A DNA stretch of 64,000 bases. It comes from Croceivirga sp009797885. Lineage in GTDB: Bacteria > Bacteroidota > Bacteroidia > Flavobacteriales > Flavobacteriaceae. How positions within the stretch are numbered: position 1 is the first letter of the stretch; every line of letters begins with the position of its first letter. This document shows positions 1-13,600 of the stretch, in pieces. The notes beneath the pieces were generated by a model that was not told where the DNA came from, did no database searches, and worked only from the letters and a program-made list of their open reading frames with translations. A program made the position numbers and the translations under genes. The DNA is taken from positions 248,001 to 312,000 of the forward strand of contig AP035880.1 in the NCBI GenBank assembly GCA_045866215.1, in the 5' to 3' direction.

Positions 1-488
1 CACATGGTACCACCCCATTTACCCGAAATCATATTGGGGACAAAAGTTTCGTTAAGGGATTCATTGCCAAAATGAACAATGAGTTCTGCCGCCCCCAACG
101 TCAATCCCGCATAGCCCGGCATATGGTTGTTTGCCGTTTCCTGGATAAACGCTGAGGCATTTATGGCCATTGAAGGCAATTGCAGTCCCCCTATGTCATA
201 CGGAAAAGGGGCCCCAATAAAACCCATTTCCCCAGCCATTTTCATATAGTTCCCAATTTGGGGGTGTACAATGATCTCCCCATCCTTAAAATGCGCAGGT
301 CGCTCATCCATCTCCTTGAAATAGGGAAACATTTCCTTATCCGCAAAATCCTTGACCGAATCAAGAAACAGTTCAATGGAACCCTCATCGTATTCGGCGA
401 AATGTTCTTGGGAAAGCACTTCCTTAATTTGGTGCACTTGGAACAGTAAAAACTTCAGTGATTCTATGTCTACATACGATTTTTTCAT
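1..488 (-). CDS. acyl-CoA dehydrogenase family protein, N-terminal part (partial)
   Basis: Open frame on the minus strand from an ATG at 488 that runs off the left edge after about 162 codons. The product starts MKKSYVDIESLKFLLFQVHQ. It continues with a helical segment (VKDFADKEMFPYFKEMDER) and then GEMGFIGAPFPYDIGG, FIQETANNHMPGYAGL and ELIVHFGNESLNETFVPNM. This order matches the all-helical N-terminal domain of acyl-CoA dehydrogenases: a helix with phenylalanine and acidic residues, then the G-x-x-G-x-P-x-x-x-G-G turn, then a catalogue-like helix ending in the sheet domain. These flavoproteins oxidise acyl-CoA esters to enoyl-CoA in the cytoplasm. The FAD domain and catalytic Glu lie outside the window, so substrate class cannot be told. 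It lies 100 bp downstream of the Crp/Fnr gene on the same strand. Confidence 0.82.
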   Translation of the reverse strand, partial: MKKSYVDIESLKFLLFQVHQIKEVLSQEHFAEYDEGSIELFLDSVKDFADKEMFPYFKEMDERPAHFKDGEIIVHPQIGNYMKMAGEMGFIGAPFPYDIGGLQLPSMAINASAFIQETANNHMPGYAGLTLGAAELIVHFGNESLNETFVPNMISGKWGGTM

Positions 489-539
489 AACCCAGTTTTT
501 GAAAGTCAATGAAGTTAGCACTAATTGTAGCGAAACTCG

Positions 540-553
540 TTAAACTGGTTTAA
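540..553. promoter_or_regulatory. 14-bp palindrome upstream of the acyl-CoA dehydrogenase gene
   Basis: TTAAACTGGTTTAA is a 6-bp perfect inverted repeat around a 2-bp centre, in the 100-bp gap between the crp-like gene and the acyl-CoA dehydrogenase gene, about 52 bp upstream of the latter's ATG. It could be an operator. It lacks the GC-rich stem and T-run of a terminator. No regulator can be assigned. Confidence 0.3.
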
Positions 554-588
554 TAAATAGAAGGTAAACGAATCAAAAACAGGTTTGG

Positions 589-1170
589 TCAGGCTTTGGA
601 CAACCTTTTTCGAAGCTTGGATAAGCCCACGGGTGTCATACCCAGGTAACTTGCGATAAGGTAATTGGGTACTCGCTGGAAGAGGTCAGGTCGCTTTTCG
701 AGCAGTCGCAAGTATCGTTCCTCATTACTTCGAATACTCATGCGTTCGACCCGGGAAAATAATTTCATAAACGCTTCTTGCATGGAAAGCCTTCCAAATC
801 TTTCCAATTGGTGTGAATTGTTGAATGATTCCTCCGCCACCTCCTTTTTCACAGCGAACACCATGCTCGATTCAATGGCCTTTAAGTAGCAATTTGAGGG
901 TTGTTGGTTCACATAGGAGGGTAAATCGGTAAAAAAAACATCTTCGGTATAGAATTCCAAAACCTTAATTTCCCCCTCCTCTTCTTTATAGTAACAAATA
1001 CATCCCTTTTCCAAATAATAGAATCGGTCAACAATCTGTCCCGGTCTTACCAAAAAATCGGCTTTTCCCAAGGATATTCTTTCATATTTAACCAGTTCCC
1101 TTCCCAGGATTTCCTCATCTACATCCGTGTAAAACAGAACTTTGTTTTTTAGGTTTATAAGGTCGTTCAA
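589..1170 (-). CDS. Crp/Fnr family transcriptional regulator
   Basis: 193 aa. Residues about 20-120 form the cyclic-nucleotide-binding-type jelly roll (LVRPGQIVDRFYYLEKGCI, then a Y-rich strand and EDVFFTDLPS). Residues about 150-193 are a compact helix-turn-helix (ERYLRLLEKRPDLFQRVPNY, then IASYLGMTPVGLSKLRKRL). This short Crp-like layout, ending right after the recognition helix, is very common in Bacteroidetes. The family regulates transcription as dimers. The ligand is often unknown because the cAMP-contacting residues of E. coli Crp are not kept. No in-frame ATG exists near the start: the codon used is TTG at 1170, preceded in frame by a stop five codons upstream, so a TTG start is the best reading. 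The target could be the acyl-CoA dehydrogenase gene 100 bp downstream; this is inference. Confidence 0.88.
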   Translation of the reverse strand: MNDLINLKNKVLFYTDVDEEILGRELVKYERISLGKADFLVRPGQIVDRFYYLEKGCICYYKEEEGEIKVLEFYTEDVFFTDLPSYVNQQPSNCYLKAIESSMVFAVKKEVAEESFNNSHQLERFGRLSMQEAFMKLFSRVERMSIRSNEERYLRLLEKRPDLFQRVPNYLIASYLGMTPVGLSKLRKRLSKA

Positions 1171-1610
1171 AAGAAAATAGATTTAAAAAATTACTGATTT
1201 CCAGATTAACTATTGGGACGTAAGAAAAGTAGGATTTCAGGGATAATTGATTTTTTATGCTCCCCGACTTTAGTGTTACTAAATCTATTATTTATTTGAT
1301 TTTCCATTGGTCAAATAAAAATCTGTTTCGCTAAACGAAATGTACCTTAATTCCGGCACAATTCAAAACCCCAGAACAAGGTTATATCATCCCAAACCTA
1401 ATTCAATTCATGGTTTTTCGGCATTTCCATCCTTCCTTTGCCGTATGGGCCAGCTTGTCCAATCGGTAATCTCCATACGTTCTCCAAGTTTTGTTGGGCC
1501 GTCCCTTTTTGTTGGGATGCCCTTCTAATGCCCTGCTGGGATGATACCCTTACGAATCTTCCCAAACTTTTGCTGCTGTTTTCGTTCAGACCTTTTGAAG
1601 GCTGTCTTGC
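1171..1610. other. intergenic region with one inverted repeat (1292-1318)
   Basis: About 440 bp between the 3' end of the giant surface protein gene and the Crp/Fnr gene, both on the minus strand. It is AT-rich near the regulator and carries a perfect 8-bp inverted repeat, TTATTTGA (1292-1299) and TCAAATAA (1311-1318), about 120-150 bp upstream of the regulator's start. This could be an operator or a weak terminator for the giant gene. No convincing coding sequence was seen; the short plus-strand frames here lack any recognisable domain. Confidence 0.4.
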
Positions 1611-4600
1611 TTATCGGTTCAAATAGACAATTCCCTGGACCGGTGGTGTGATGCCGTCACCGAAATCTATCGTATAGTAGTACACCCCGTTGGGCAATTT
1701 GCCATCCCCCAGGATAATGCCCCGGTCCGCGCTGCCGTCCCATTCCGGTGTGCTGATGTTCCCTTGGTACACCAGGGTGCCGTTACGGTCATAGACCGAC
1801 ATGGCATAATTGGGGTAATCGACCTTCAGCCAGGAAATGGAAAAGGTGTCGTTTACCCCATCGCCATTAGGGGAGAAGCCGAGCCTGTTCGCGTCCGGAA
1901 ATTCGTCACAACCCTCCATGGAAATCCTTACCGTCACGGCAACCCTATCGGAGGTACATCCATTGCCATCCTCCAACGATCCGTAATAGACGGTACCGTC
2001 CCCAAGGGAAACATCGCTTTCCAGTTCCGTAGTACTGTTCGCTTCCGAATACCAACGCAGGGTCCCGTCACCGGAAGCTGCCAAATCCGATACGGTGGGG
2101 TTCTCCAAGGTACAGAACAACTGTTCGCCCTCCGTCTCCAGGACCGGGAGCTCCAGAATGAAGACCGTGGTGGTTCCCGTAACGGTACATCCATTGGCCA
2201 GTGCCATTGTTAGGGTGAACTCTTCCCCGTCCGAAACATTGGTCACTTCAGGGTTTTGTATATCCAGATTGCTGAATGTGGCATTTCCATTACTGGTCCA
2301 TGACCATGAGGTGCCCAGACCGCTTATTTCATCCAACTGTAGGGTGGAGCCCTGGCAGATCGGTCCGCTATTGGTCACAATGGCCAGCGGTGCGGTTGTA
2401 GACTGGACCGTTACCGTAGCGGTACAACTGGCCGTGTTTCCACTATTTTCGGTCACGGTAAGGGTCACGGTGTTCTGCCCCACATCGGAACAGCCAAAAC
2501 CTGTCCTGTCCAGGGAAAGCAACACCGTGCCGCTGTTATCAAATGAGCCGTTGTCGATGTCGGCTGTAGTAATCGTTGCACTGCCTGTTGTGTCCAGTTC
2601 CACAGTAATGTCCTGGCAACTGGCCGTTGGTGCCGTTCCGTCCTCTACGGTCACCGTGGCCGTACAGGTCGCAATGTTGCTGCTACCGTCGGTCACTGTT
2701 AAGGTCACGGTGTTCGCACCAAGGTTATTGGCACCAAAGCTGGTCTTGGAGAGGGAAAGGATGACGCTCCCACAGGCATCACTGGAACCGTTGTCCATGT
2801 CCGATGTTGTGATCGTTGCGCTGCCCGAAGCGTCCAGTTCAATGGCAATGTCCTGACAAAGGGCTGTAGGGTCAATTTTATCCTCCAAGGTCACCACAGC
2901 GATACAACTGTTCGTGTTATTGCTACTGTCCTTTACCGTAAGGGTCACCGTGTTGTCGTCCAGATCGGAACAGCCAAAGCTTGTCCTGTCTAGGGATAGT
3001 GACACCGTGCCGCTGTTGTCGGAGGAGCCGTTGTCAATGTCCGACGTGGTGATCGTTGCGCTGCCCGAGGCGTCCAGTTGTACACTGATGTCCCGGCAAA
3101 TGGCCGTGGGGGCCGAGCGGTCCACTACGGTCACCACTGCGGTACAAGTGTCCGAGTTGCTACTGGCGTCCGTTACGGTAAGGGTCACCGTGTTGTCCCC
3201 AAGGTCGGTGGTATCAAAGTTGGTTTCGTCCAAGGATAGCAACACCGTACCGCTGTTGTCGGAGGAGCCGTTGTCGATGTCCGAGGTGCTGATCGTTGCG
3301 CTGTCCGAGGCGTTCAGTTCCATGGTGATGTCCCGACAAATGGCCGTGGGGTCTGTGTTGTCATCCACCTCAACTATGGCCGTACAGCTGTCCGAGTTGT
3401 TGCTGGGGTCCGTTACGGTAAGGGTCACCGTGTTGTCTCCCAGATCATTTGCACCAAAACCGGTGTTGGACAAGGACAGGGTAAGGCTCCCGCAGTTGTC
3501 GGAAGAACCGCTGTCAATGTCCGATGTTGTGATCGTTGCGCTACCTGAGGCGCCCAGTTGTACAATGATGTCCTGGCAACCTGGGGTGGGGAGCCTGCTG
3601 TCCCCTACGGTCACCGTGGCGGTACAAGTGTCCGAGTTGTTGCTGGCGTCCGTTACCGTCAAGGTCACCGTGTTGTCCCCTAGATCGGAACAGCCGAAAG
3701 TCGTCTTGTCAAGGGATAGCGATACAGTAGTGCCACTATTGTCTGAGGAACCGTTGTCGATGTTCGAGGTGGTGATCGCTACGCTGCCCGAGGCGTCCAG
3801 TTGTACGCTGATGCCCCGGCAGCTTGGTGAGGGGGCCGTTTTGTCCTCCACGGTCACCGTGGCCGTACAACTGTCCGAGTTGTTGCTGGGGTCCGTCACC
3901 GTCAAGGTCACCGTGTTGTCCCCAAGGTCGGTGGCACCAAAGCGAGTTTTGGATAGACCAAGGGTAATGCTCCCGCAGTTGTCGGAGGAGCCGTTGTCGA
4001 TGTCAGATGTTGTGATCGTTGCGCTGCCCGACGTGTCCAGTTTTACGCTGATGTCCTGGCAACCTGGCGTGGGGAGCGTGTTGTCCCCCACGGTCACCGT
4101 GGCGGTACAACTGTCCGAGTTGTTGCTGGCATCGGTCACCGTCAAGGTCACCGTGTTGTCCCCAAGGTCGGAACAGCCAAAGCTGGTGGTGTCCAGGGAA
4201 AGGGCCACGGCGGTACCACTGTTGTCGGAGGAGCCGTTGTCGATGTCCGAGGTGGCAATCGTTGCGCTGCCCGAGGCGCTAAGTTGTACGTTGATGTCCT
4301 TGCAACTTGGGCTGGGGAGCGTGCTGTCCCCCACGGTCACCTTGGCCGTACAGCTGTCAGAGTTGTTGCTGGCGTCCATTACCGTCAGGGTCACCGTGTT
4401 GTCCCCAAGGTCGGTGGCACCAAAGCCGGTCTTGGACAAGGCCAGGGTAATGCCCCCACAGGCATCGCTGGAACCGTTGTCGATGTCCGATGTGTTAATC
4501 GTTGCGCTGCCCGACGTGTCCAGTTGTACGCTGATGTCCTGGCAACCTGGCGTGGGGAGCGTGTTGTCCCCCACGGTCACCACAGCGGTACAGCTGTTCG

Positions 4601-7600
4601 AGTTGTTGCTGGCATCGGTCACCGTCAAGGTCACCGTATTGTCCCCCAGGTCGGAACAGTCAAAGCTGGTGGTGTCCAGGGAAAGGGCAGGGTCGGTACC
4701 ACTGTTGTCCGAGGAGCCGTTGTCGATGTCCGAGGTGGCGATCGTTGCGCTACCCGAAGTACCCAAATCAACGGTAATGTCCTTGCAACTTGGCGTGGGG
4801 AGCGTGCTGTCCCCTACGGTCACCACAGCGGTACAGGTGTCCGAGTTGTTACTGGCGTCCGTTACGGTAAGGGTCACCGTGTTGTCCCCAAGCTCGTTGG
4901 CGCCAAAGCTGGTCGTGGACAACCCTAGGGTAACACTCCCGCAGGTATCGCTGGAACCGTTATCCACGTCCGATGTGGCGATCGTTGCGCTGCCCGATGC
5001 GCCCAGTTGTACGCTGATGTCCCGGCAACTTGGCGTGGGCGCCGTTTTATCCTCAACCGTCACCGTGGCGGTACAGCTGTCCGAGTTGCTGCTGGCGTCC
5101 GTTACCGTAAGGGTCACCGTGTTGTCCCCCAGGTCAGAACAGCCAAAGCTGGTGGTGTCCAGGGAAAGGGTAACGGCGGTACCACTGTTGTCCGAGGAGC
5201 CGTTATCGATGTCCGAGGTGGTGATCGTTGCGCTGCCCGAGGCGCTAAATTGTACGCTGGTGTCCCGGCAACTTGGTGAGGGGGCCGTTTTGTCCTCCAC
5301 GGTTACCGTGGCCGTACAGGTCTTCGAGTTGTTGCTGGCGTCGGTCACCGTCAAGGTCACCGTGTTGTCCCCGAGTTCGTTGGCACCAAAGCTGGTCGTG
5401 GACAACCCCAGGGTGACGCTCCCGCAGTTGTCGGAAGAGCTGTTGTCGATGTCCGATGTGGCAATCGTCGCGCTGCCCGACGTGCTCAGTTCCACGCTGA
5501 TATCCTGGCAACCTGGAGTGGGGAGCGTGCTGTCCCCTACGGTCACCGTGGCGGTACAGCTGTCCGAGTTGCTGCTGGGGTCGGTCACCGTCAGGGTCAC
5601 CGTGTTGTCCCCAAGGTCGGAACAGCCAAAGCTGGTGGTGTCCAGGGAAAGGGTGATGTTCTCGCAGGTATCACTGGAAGCGTTGTCCACGTCCGCAGCC
5701 ACGATCGTTGCGCTGCCCGAGGCGCCCAGTTGTACACTGATGTTCCGACAACTTGGCATGGGGGCCGTTTTATCCTCAACGGTTACCACAGCGGTACAAT
5801 TGTTCGAGTTGCTGCTGGCGTCCGTCACGGTCAGGGTCACCGTGTTGTCCCCCAAATCGGAACAGCCAAAGCTGGTGGTGTCCAGGGAAAGGGTAACGGC
5901 GGTACCACTATTGTCGGAAGAGCCGTTGTCGATGTCCGATGTGGTAATCGTTGCACTGCCGGACGTGTCCAGTTCCACGCTAATGTCCCGGCAACTTGGG
6001 CTGGGGGCCGTGTTGTCCCCTACGGTCACCGTTGCTGTACAAGTGTCTTCGTTCCCATTGGGGTCGGTTACCGTCAAGGTCTCCGTGTTATTCCCAAGTT
6101 CACTGGCCGTAAAAGTGGTTTGGGATAGGCTGAATGAGACATTCCCACAGGCATCACTGGAACCGTTGTCCACAAGAACAGGTGTCAAGCTGGCCGTGCC
6201 ATTGCTGCCCAGGTAAATTGTCGCTGCCTTGCATTGTGGCGTCGGGTCGATCTTCTCCGAGCCGTCATCGATAATATTAAGGCCGAATGCTTTACGTTCG
6301 GTGCCGGCCGCACAGTACACCAGGCCATCAGCACCGATGGTGAAAGTGGGAGTTTGGTGGAAACCCTCCGTATGCCAACCGATGATCGTGGCGTCCCAGT
6401 TGGCCATGGAGAGCCCACTACCGTCGAGCATATCAGTGGCATTGGTCAACTTCCCCAGATCCCATTTGCCCAGGTTCTGGTCAAAAGCGGTTGCGTTCTC
6501 AAACATCAACTGCATATTGGTGACGCTGCCCGTGTTCCAGGAACCGATGTCCTGATTAAAGGAATTTGTGCTGGTTGCACCGAACATGCGGTACATATCC
6601 GTCACCTTGCTGGTGTTCCAGGAACCGATGTCCTGGTCAAAGGCACTTGCGTTCCGGAACATGGAGGCCATACTGGACACGCTACTGGTATTCCAGGAAC
6701 CGATGTCCACATTAAAGGAACTTGCGCCATTGAACATACCCGTCATATCCTCCACTTTGGACGTGTTCCAGCCGGAAAAGCTCGTATTCCCCTTAAGTTT
6801 CATACAGCCATTGAACATATTGGACATACTGGTCACACTGCCCAGATCGGGGGCGTCCGTCGCCTTGACCTCCAGGTTGCCACAACCGGAAAATGCGGTT
6901 GCCATGGTGCTCCAGGAGATGGCACTGCCCCATTGGTCCACCGAGAGCAGCTTAAGTTTATCGACCTGAAGGCCCACAACGAAGGGATTAAAACTTATCC
7001 CGTTCAAGGTCCCCCCACCGGAGTGGGCGTTGCGAAGGGCCACCTGTACCTGCCCGGCGGTACGGTTATGCTCGGTCACATCCACGGTGATCTTCCCCTG
7101 CTGGTCCGTCAGTTCATAAATCCCGTCATTGCCCAGGTCCACATCATAGGTCCCTATGGCGGTGATGATAATGGAGTTGTTACCGGAACTGCCGGGCCTG
7201 GTGGTGTCCCAGGTGGTCACAAATACGCTCTTGGGATCCGTACCCAATACGGTCACCGTGGCCGTACAGGTCTTCGAGTTGTTGCTGGGGTCGGTCACCG
7301 TCAGGGTCACCGTGTTGTCCCCAAGGTCGGTGGCATCAAAGTTGGTCTTGGACAAGGCCAGGGTGATTCCGCAACCATCGCTGCCGGCGTCCACAAGGGC
7401 GGGATCAAGGGTCGCCGTGCCAGTGGCACCCAGTTCGAGCTCCACCGCCTGTTGTTGGCACAACGCCGTCGGCTGGGTACCCGCCCTGCTGTCCTCTGTA
7501 ATGTTGAGGCTGCTACCTATCAACGCCGCACGTTCGTAATGGGCCCTGCAGTAGACCAGGCCGTAAGCGCCAACGGCAACCGTCGGCGTGTTGGAAAGGC

Positions 7601-10600
7601 CCTGGCCTTCCCAGCCGATTAGCGTGGCGTCCCAGTTCGCAACCGAGAGCCCACTGTTGTCCAGCATATCACTTCCATTGGTCAATGCCGCCAGGTCCCA
7701 TTCCCCCAAGTTCCGGTCAAAGGCGCCCGCACCGGAGAACATCCCCTCCATATCGGTCACATTGCCCGTGTCCCAGGAGCCGATGTTGCCGTTGAAGGCA
7801 CTCGCACCAGTGAACATATTGGACATATCCCCTACTTTGGCCACGTTCCAAGGACCAATGTCCCCGTTAAAGACGCTTGCGCCAGTGAACATATTGCCCA
7901 TACCGGTCACCTCACCAGTGTCCCAGGAACCGATGGCTCCGTTAAAGCTACTTGCACCATTGAACATGCTCCCCATATCCTCCACTTTGGCCACGTTCCA
8001 GGAAGCGATGTTACCGTTAAAGGCACTGGCACCGGAGAACATGCCTGCCATATCGGTCACATTGCCCGTGTCCCAGGATCCGATGTTGCTGTTGAAGGTA
8101 CTCGCGCCATTGAACATGCTGCCCATATCCCCCACCTTGGCCACGTTCCAGGAAGCGATGTTACCGTTAAAGGTACTTGCACCGGAGAACATGCCTGCCA
8201 TATCGGTCACGCTACTGGTGTTCCAGGAACCGATGTTGCCGTTGAAGGCACTTGCACCATTGAACATATTCCCCATATCCTCCACTTTGGTCACATTCCA
8301 GGAAACGATGTTCCCGTTAAAAGCGCTTGCGCCGGAGAACATGCCTGCCATATCGGTTACCTTGCTAGTGTTCCAGGAACCGATGGCTCCGTTAAAGCTA
8401 CTTGCACCATTGAACATATTCCCCATATCCTCCACTTTGGTCACATTCCAGGAAACGATGTTCCCGTTAAAAGCGCTTGCGCCGGAGAACATGCCTGCCA
8501 TATCGGTTACCTTGCTGGTGTTCCAGGAACTGATGTCCCCGTTAAAGGTGCTTGCATGGGCAAACATGGAGGTCATATCGGTCACCTCGTTCAAGTCAGG
8601 CGCATCACTGGCCAGAACATCCAGATTGCTACAGCCGTAAAATGCCGCTGCCATTGTTCTCCAGGAGATACTACTACCCCACTGATCCACCGAGAGGAGT
8701 TTTAGCCTGTCGTCCGTATTGTTGAAATGTATCCGCTCCAGGCTCCCTTTCTCGGAGACGGCATTGCGAAGGGCCACCTGTATTTGTCCGGCGGTATGGC
8801 CATAGGTGGTCACATTGATCGTAATTGGTCCGGTCTGGTCCGTCAATTCATAGCTGCCATCATTGCCAAGGTCCACATCATAATAGATATCCCTGTCCGG
8901 GTCGGACTGCTTAACGGGGATAAGGATAGAATTACTGTTGGATGTTCCGGATTTGGTGGTGTCCCAGGTGGTTACAAACAGGCTTGCGGGATCCTCCACA
9001 GTCACCTTGGCCGTACAGGTTTTCGTGCTGCTACCATCGGCTACCGATAGGGTCACCGTTTCCGTTCCAATATCGTTGGTCGTAAAGCTGGTTTTGGATA
9101 GGCTCAGCAAAATTCCACAACCATCACTACCACCATCTATAAGGTCAGGCGTCAGGGTGGCCGTACCATCGGTGCCCAGTCGGAGCGTTGCCGCCGCCTT
9201 GCACGTCACCGTTGTCTGGATAGTTCCTTTGCTATCGCCGATAAAGCTGAAGGTCGTCATCGCAGCACGCTGGATAGCAGCCCTACAATAGACCAGACCG
9301 GAGGCGCCAATGGTAACATCATTATCAAAGCCCTGCTCATGCCAACCGAAGATCGTATTGTCCCAGTTGTCCATGGAGAGCCCACTATTGTCGAGCATAT
9401 TATTGCCATCGCCCAATGCTCCCAAATTCCATCTGCCCAGGTTCTGGTCAAAGGCACTGGCCCCACTAAACATGCTTTCCATACTGGTCACGTTGCCCGT
9501 GTTCCAGGAACTAATGTCCCCGTTAAAGGCGGTTGCATTCCAAAACATGGCGTACATATTGGTCACCTTGCCCGTCTCCCACGAACCAATGTCCTGACTA
9601 AAAACGGTTGCGCTGTCAAACATCAGCGCCATATCGGTTACCTCGCTCGTGTTCCAGGAACCAATGTCCCGATCAAAGGCGCTAGCGCCCCAGAACATCT
9701 GACCCATATTGGTCACGATGCCCGTGTTCCAGGAACCGATGTCCCCGTTAAAGGTACTTGCCCCTTTGAACATGGCGTGCATATTGGTAACACGGTCCAC
9801 ATTCCAGGAACTGATGTCCACATTGAAGACAACGGCACCAGTAAACATATGGGACATATTGATCACTCTGGACATATTCCAGGAACCGATGTCCTGGTTG
9901 AAGGTTTTGGCGTCATAAAACATCCCGTCCATGTTGATTACCTCGCCCACATCCCAACCGCCAATATCCTGATTGAAATTAAGGGCATCATTAAATAGGT
10001 TTTTCATGTTGGTGACCTTGCTTACATTCCAACCGCCGATATCCTGATTGAAGCTATTGGCAGAGAAGAACATGTTTTCCATGTTCGTGACCATACTTAC
10101 ATTCCAACCGCCAATGTCCTGGTCAAAGGCTTCGGCAGTGTTGAACATCCTTGACATATTGATTACATTTCCGGTCTCCCATAAACCGATGTCCTGGTCA
10201 AAAATCTTGGCACCTTCGAACATACCTGCCATATTGGTCACACTATCGGTGTTCCAGGAACTGATGTCCTGGTCGAAGGCGCTTGCGTCCTGAAACATAT
10301 CGCCCATATCCGTCACTTTGGATACGTTCCATGATCCGATGTCCTGGTTAAACACGCTTGCGCCAGCAAACGTACCGGCCATATCGGTCACCTCGCTTGT
10401 GTTCCAGGAACCGATGTCCTGGTCAAAGGCACTTGCGTCCTGAAACATATCGCCCATATCCGTCACTTTGGATACGTTCCATGATCCGATGTCCTGGTTA
10501 AATAGGCTTGCGCTGGCGAACAGACCAGCCATATTGGTCACTTGGCTTGTGTTCCAGGAACCAATGTCCCCGTTAAAAGTGGTCGCGCCCTGGAACATCT

Positions 10601-13600
10601 GACCCATGTCGGTCACACTGCCCAAGTCGGGGGCATCGGTTGCATTGACCTCCAAATTGCTACAGCCATGGAATGCACCGGCCATGGTGTTCCAGGATAT
10701 CCCACCCCATTGGTCCACGGAGAGCAGCTTCTGCCTGTCCCCTCCATTATTGAACTGTATCCCAGTTAAATCCCCGTTTCCGGAAACCGCATTGCGAAGG
10801 GCCACTGCTATCTCCCCGGCGGTATAGTTTTCGTCAACTACATTGATGGTAACAGGCCCGGTCTGGTCCGTCAGTTCATAGCTGCCATCATTGCCCAGAT
10901 CCACATCATAGGTTCCCGTGGCAGGGACATGGATGGAATTGCTTCCGGAGGTGCCGGATTTGGTAGTGTCCCAGGTGGTCACAAATACGCTTGTGGGGTC
11001 CTCTACGGTCACTTTGGCCAAGCAAGTGTCCGTGTTATTGTTCGGATCGGTCACTGTAAGGGTCACTGTTTCCGTGCCAATATCTCCAGTCGTAAAGCTG
11101 GATTGGGACAGGCTCAGCAAAATCCCACAGCCCTCACTATCGTCATCCACAAGATCGGACGTCAGGGTAACCGTACCATTGGTGCCCAGTCGAAGTGTTA
11201 CCGCCTTGCAATTCGCCTTCGTTTGGGTCGTTGCCTTGGTGTCACCAGTAATAAAAAGGCTACTACGTATTAACTCGGCGCGTTCGTAAAAAGCCTTGCA
11301 ATAGACTAGGCCAGAGGCGCCAACGGTAGGGGTGTTCGAAAAGCCCTTATCCTCCCAACCAATCAGCGTGCCGTCCCAATTGGCAACCGAGAGCCCACTG
11401 TTGCTGAGCATATGGGTGCCATTGGTCACCTGCCCCAGGTCCCAGGTCCCCAAATTCTGGTCAAAGACGCCGGCGTTCCAGAACATATGTCCCATATTGG
11501 TCACCTTGCCCACGTTCCACGAACCAATGTACTGATTGAACTTACTTGTGCCGGTCGCACCATTGGGTATGGCGAACATCCAGGTCATATTGGTCACCCC
11601 GGCAACGTTCCAAGAACCGATGTCCCGGTTAAAGGCCGTCGCGTTCAGGAACATGCCCTCCATATCGGTCACGCCACTGGTATCCCAGGAACCGATGTCC
11701 CCGTTGAAGGCCTTGGTGTAGGCAAACATGCCGGACATATCCGCCACATTACCGGTGTCCCAGGAACCCAGATCCTGGTCAAAGACGTCCATGGCCCGGA
11801 ACATGTTGTCCATATTGGTCACCTTGGCCACGTTCCACGAGCCCAGGTCCTGGTCAAACGAAGTGGCAAAACGGAACATCCAACCCATATTGGTCACCTC
11901 GGCAACGTCCCACGAACCGATGTCCGCGTTAAAGGCACTTGCCCCGGAAAACATATAGCCCATATCCGTCACACTGGACACGTTCCAATTGGAGAGGCCC
12001 GCCGTACCCTCGAACGACCTACTGCCGACAAACATCCCGTTCATATTCATCACCTTGGCCACATCCCAGGAACCGATGTCCCCGTTAAAGTTGCTTGCAC
12101 TGTAAAACATATTGGACATATCGGTCACGTTGGACACGTTCCAACCCGAGAGGCCCGTTGTCCCTGTAAGGGAGCCACAGGACCTGAACATACGGGACAT
12201 ATTGGTCACACTGCCCAGATCCGGGGCATCGGTGGCCTTGACCTTCAAATTCCCACAGCCATGGAAGGCGCCCTCCATGGTGCTCCAGGGGATACCACTG
12301 CCCCATTGGTCCACGGAGAGCAATTTCCGCCGGTCACCCCCATTGTTGAAGTATATCCTGGTCAGGGTTCCTTTCCCGGATGCTGCACTACGGAGGGCCA
12401 CCTGTATTTCCCCGGCGGTATAGTTGGTATTATTACTATCCTTATATTCAGTGATGTTTATCTCAATGGGTCCACTCCGATCCGTAAATTCATAGCTGCC
12501 ATCATTGCCCAGATCCACATCATAGGTCTCCGTGAGGGGAATGGGAATGGTGATGGAGTTGCTGTTGGACGTGCCGGACTCTGTTGTGTCCCAGGTGGTG
12601 AGGAATATTCCCGTTGCATAGTCCACTACAGCGACCTTGGCCTCACAGTCCTCCGTGTTGTCGTTGGGATCGGTTACCGTAAGGGTGACCGTTTTTGAAC
12701 CAGCGGCAAGGTCAGCGCTCGTAAAGGTGTTCGGGGATACGCTTAGCGAGACGTCCCCACAGGCATCGCTGGAACCGTCGTCCACAAGGGAGGGATTCAG
12801 GATTGCCGTACCGTTGACACCCAGTATGAGTACCGCTGGCTTGCATCGTGCTGTTGGATTAGTCTTCTCGGAGCTGTCACCGGTAATGTTAAAGCTTCTG
12901 GATATCAGTGCGGAACGCTGGGCAGTTGCAGTACAGTAGGTAAGGCCGGAGGCCCCAATGGTCACCGTGTTGGCAAAGCCCTGGTTGTTCCAACCGATCA
13001 ACGTGTTGTCCCAATTGGCAACAGATAGCCCACTGTTATTGAACATATCGGTACCACCGCTCAACTTCTTCAGGTCCCAAAGCTCCAGGTTCTGGTTAAA
13101 GGCTGTTGTTTTCCGAAACATATAGCTCATGTCGGTCACATTGCTGGTGTCCCACGAACCGATGTCCTGGTTAAAAACCGTTGCGTCATCAAACATCCAC
13201 TTCATAGTGGTCACGGTGCTAGTATTCCAGGAACCAATGTCCTGATCAAAGGCAGTTGCCCGATAAAACATGCCGTTCATGTCCTCTACCTTGCTAGTGT
13301 TCCAGGATCCAATATTCCCGTCGAAGGTCCTTGCTCCATTGAACATATTACCCATATCGGTCACCTTACTGGTGTCCCAATTGGAGAAATTGTTTGTCGT
13401 GGTGCCTGTAAGTACCGTACATGCTTGGAACATCTTGGACATATTGGTCACCTTACCCAAATTGGGGGTGTCGGTAGCCTCAATCTTCAAATTGGTGCAT
13501 CCATGGAATGCGCCTTCCATAGTGCTCCAGGAGATGCTGCCCCATTGGTCCACGGAAAGCAGTTTCTCTCGGTCACCCGTATTATTGAAATGTATCCTGT

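Noticed and set aside
2914..6216. 1100-aa open frame on the plus strand
   Set aside because: Exact antisense of the tandem HYR-like repeats; its own repeats mirror those of the minus-strand gene, which has a signal peptide and sorting domain. The long frame is a codon-use effect.
6234..7622. 462-aa plus-strand frame, and similar ones at 7588-8640 and 11412-12698
   Set aside because: Antisense shadows of the DUF285 repeat modules, low-complexity and without a recognisable domain.
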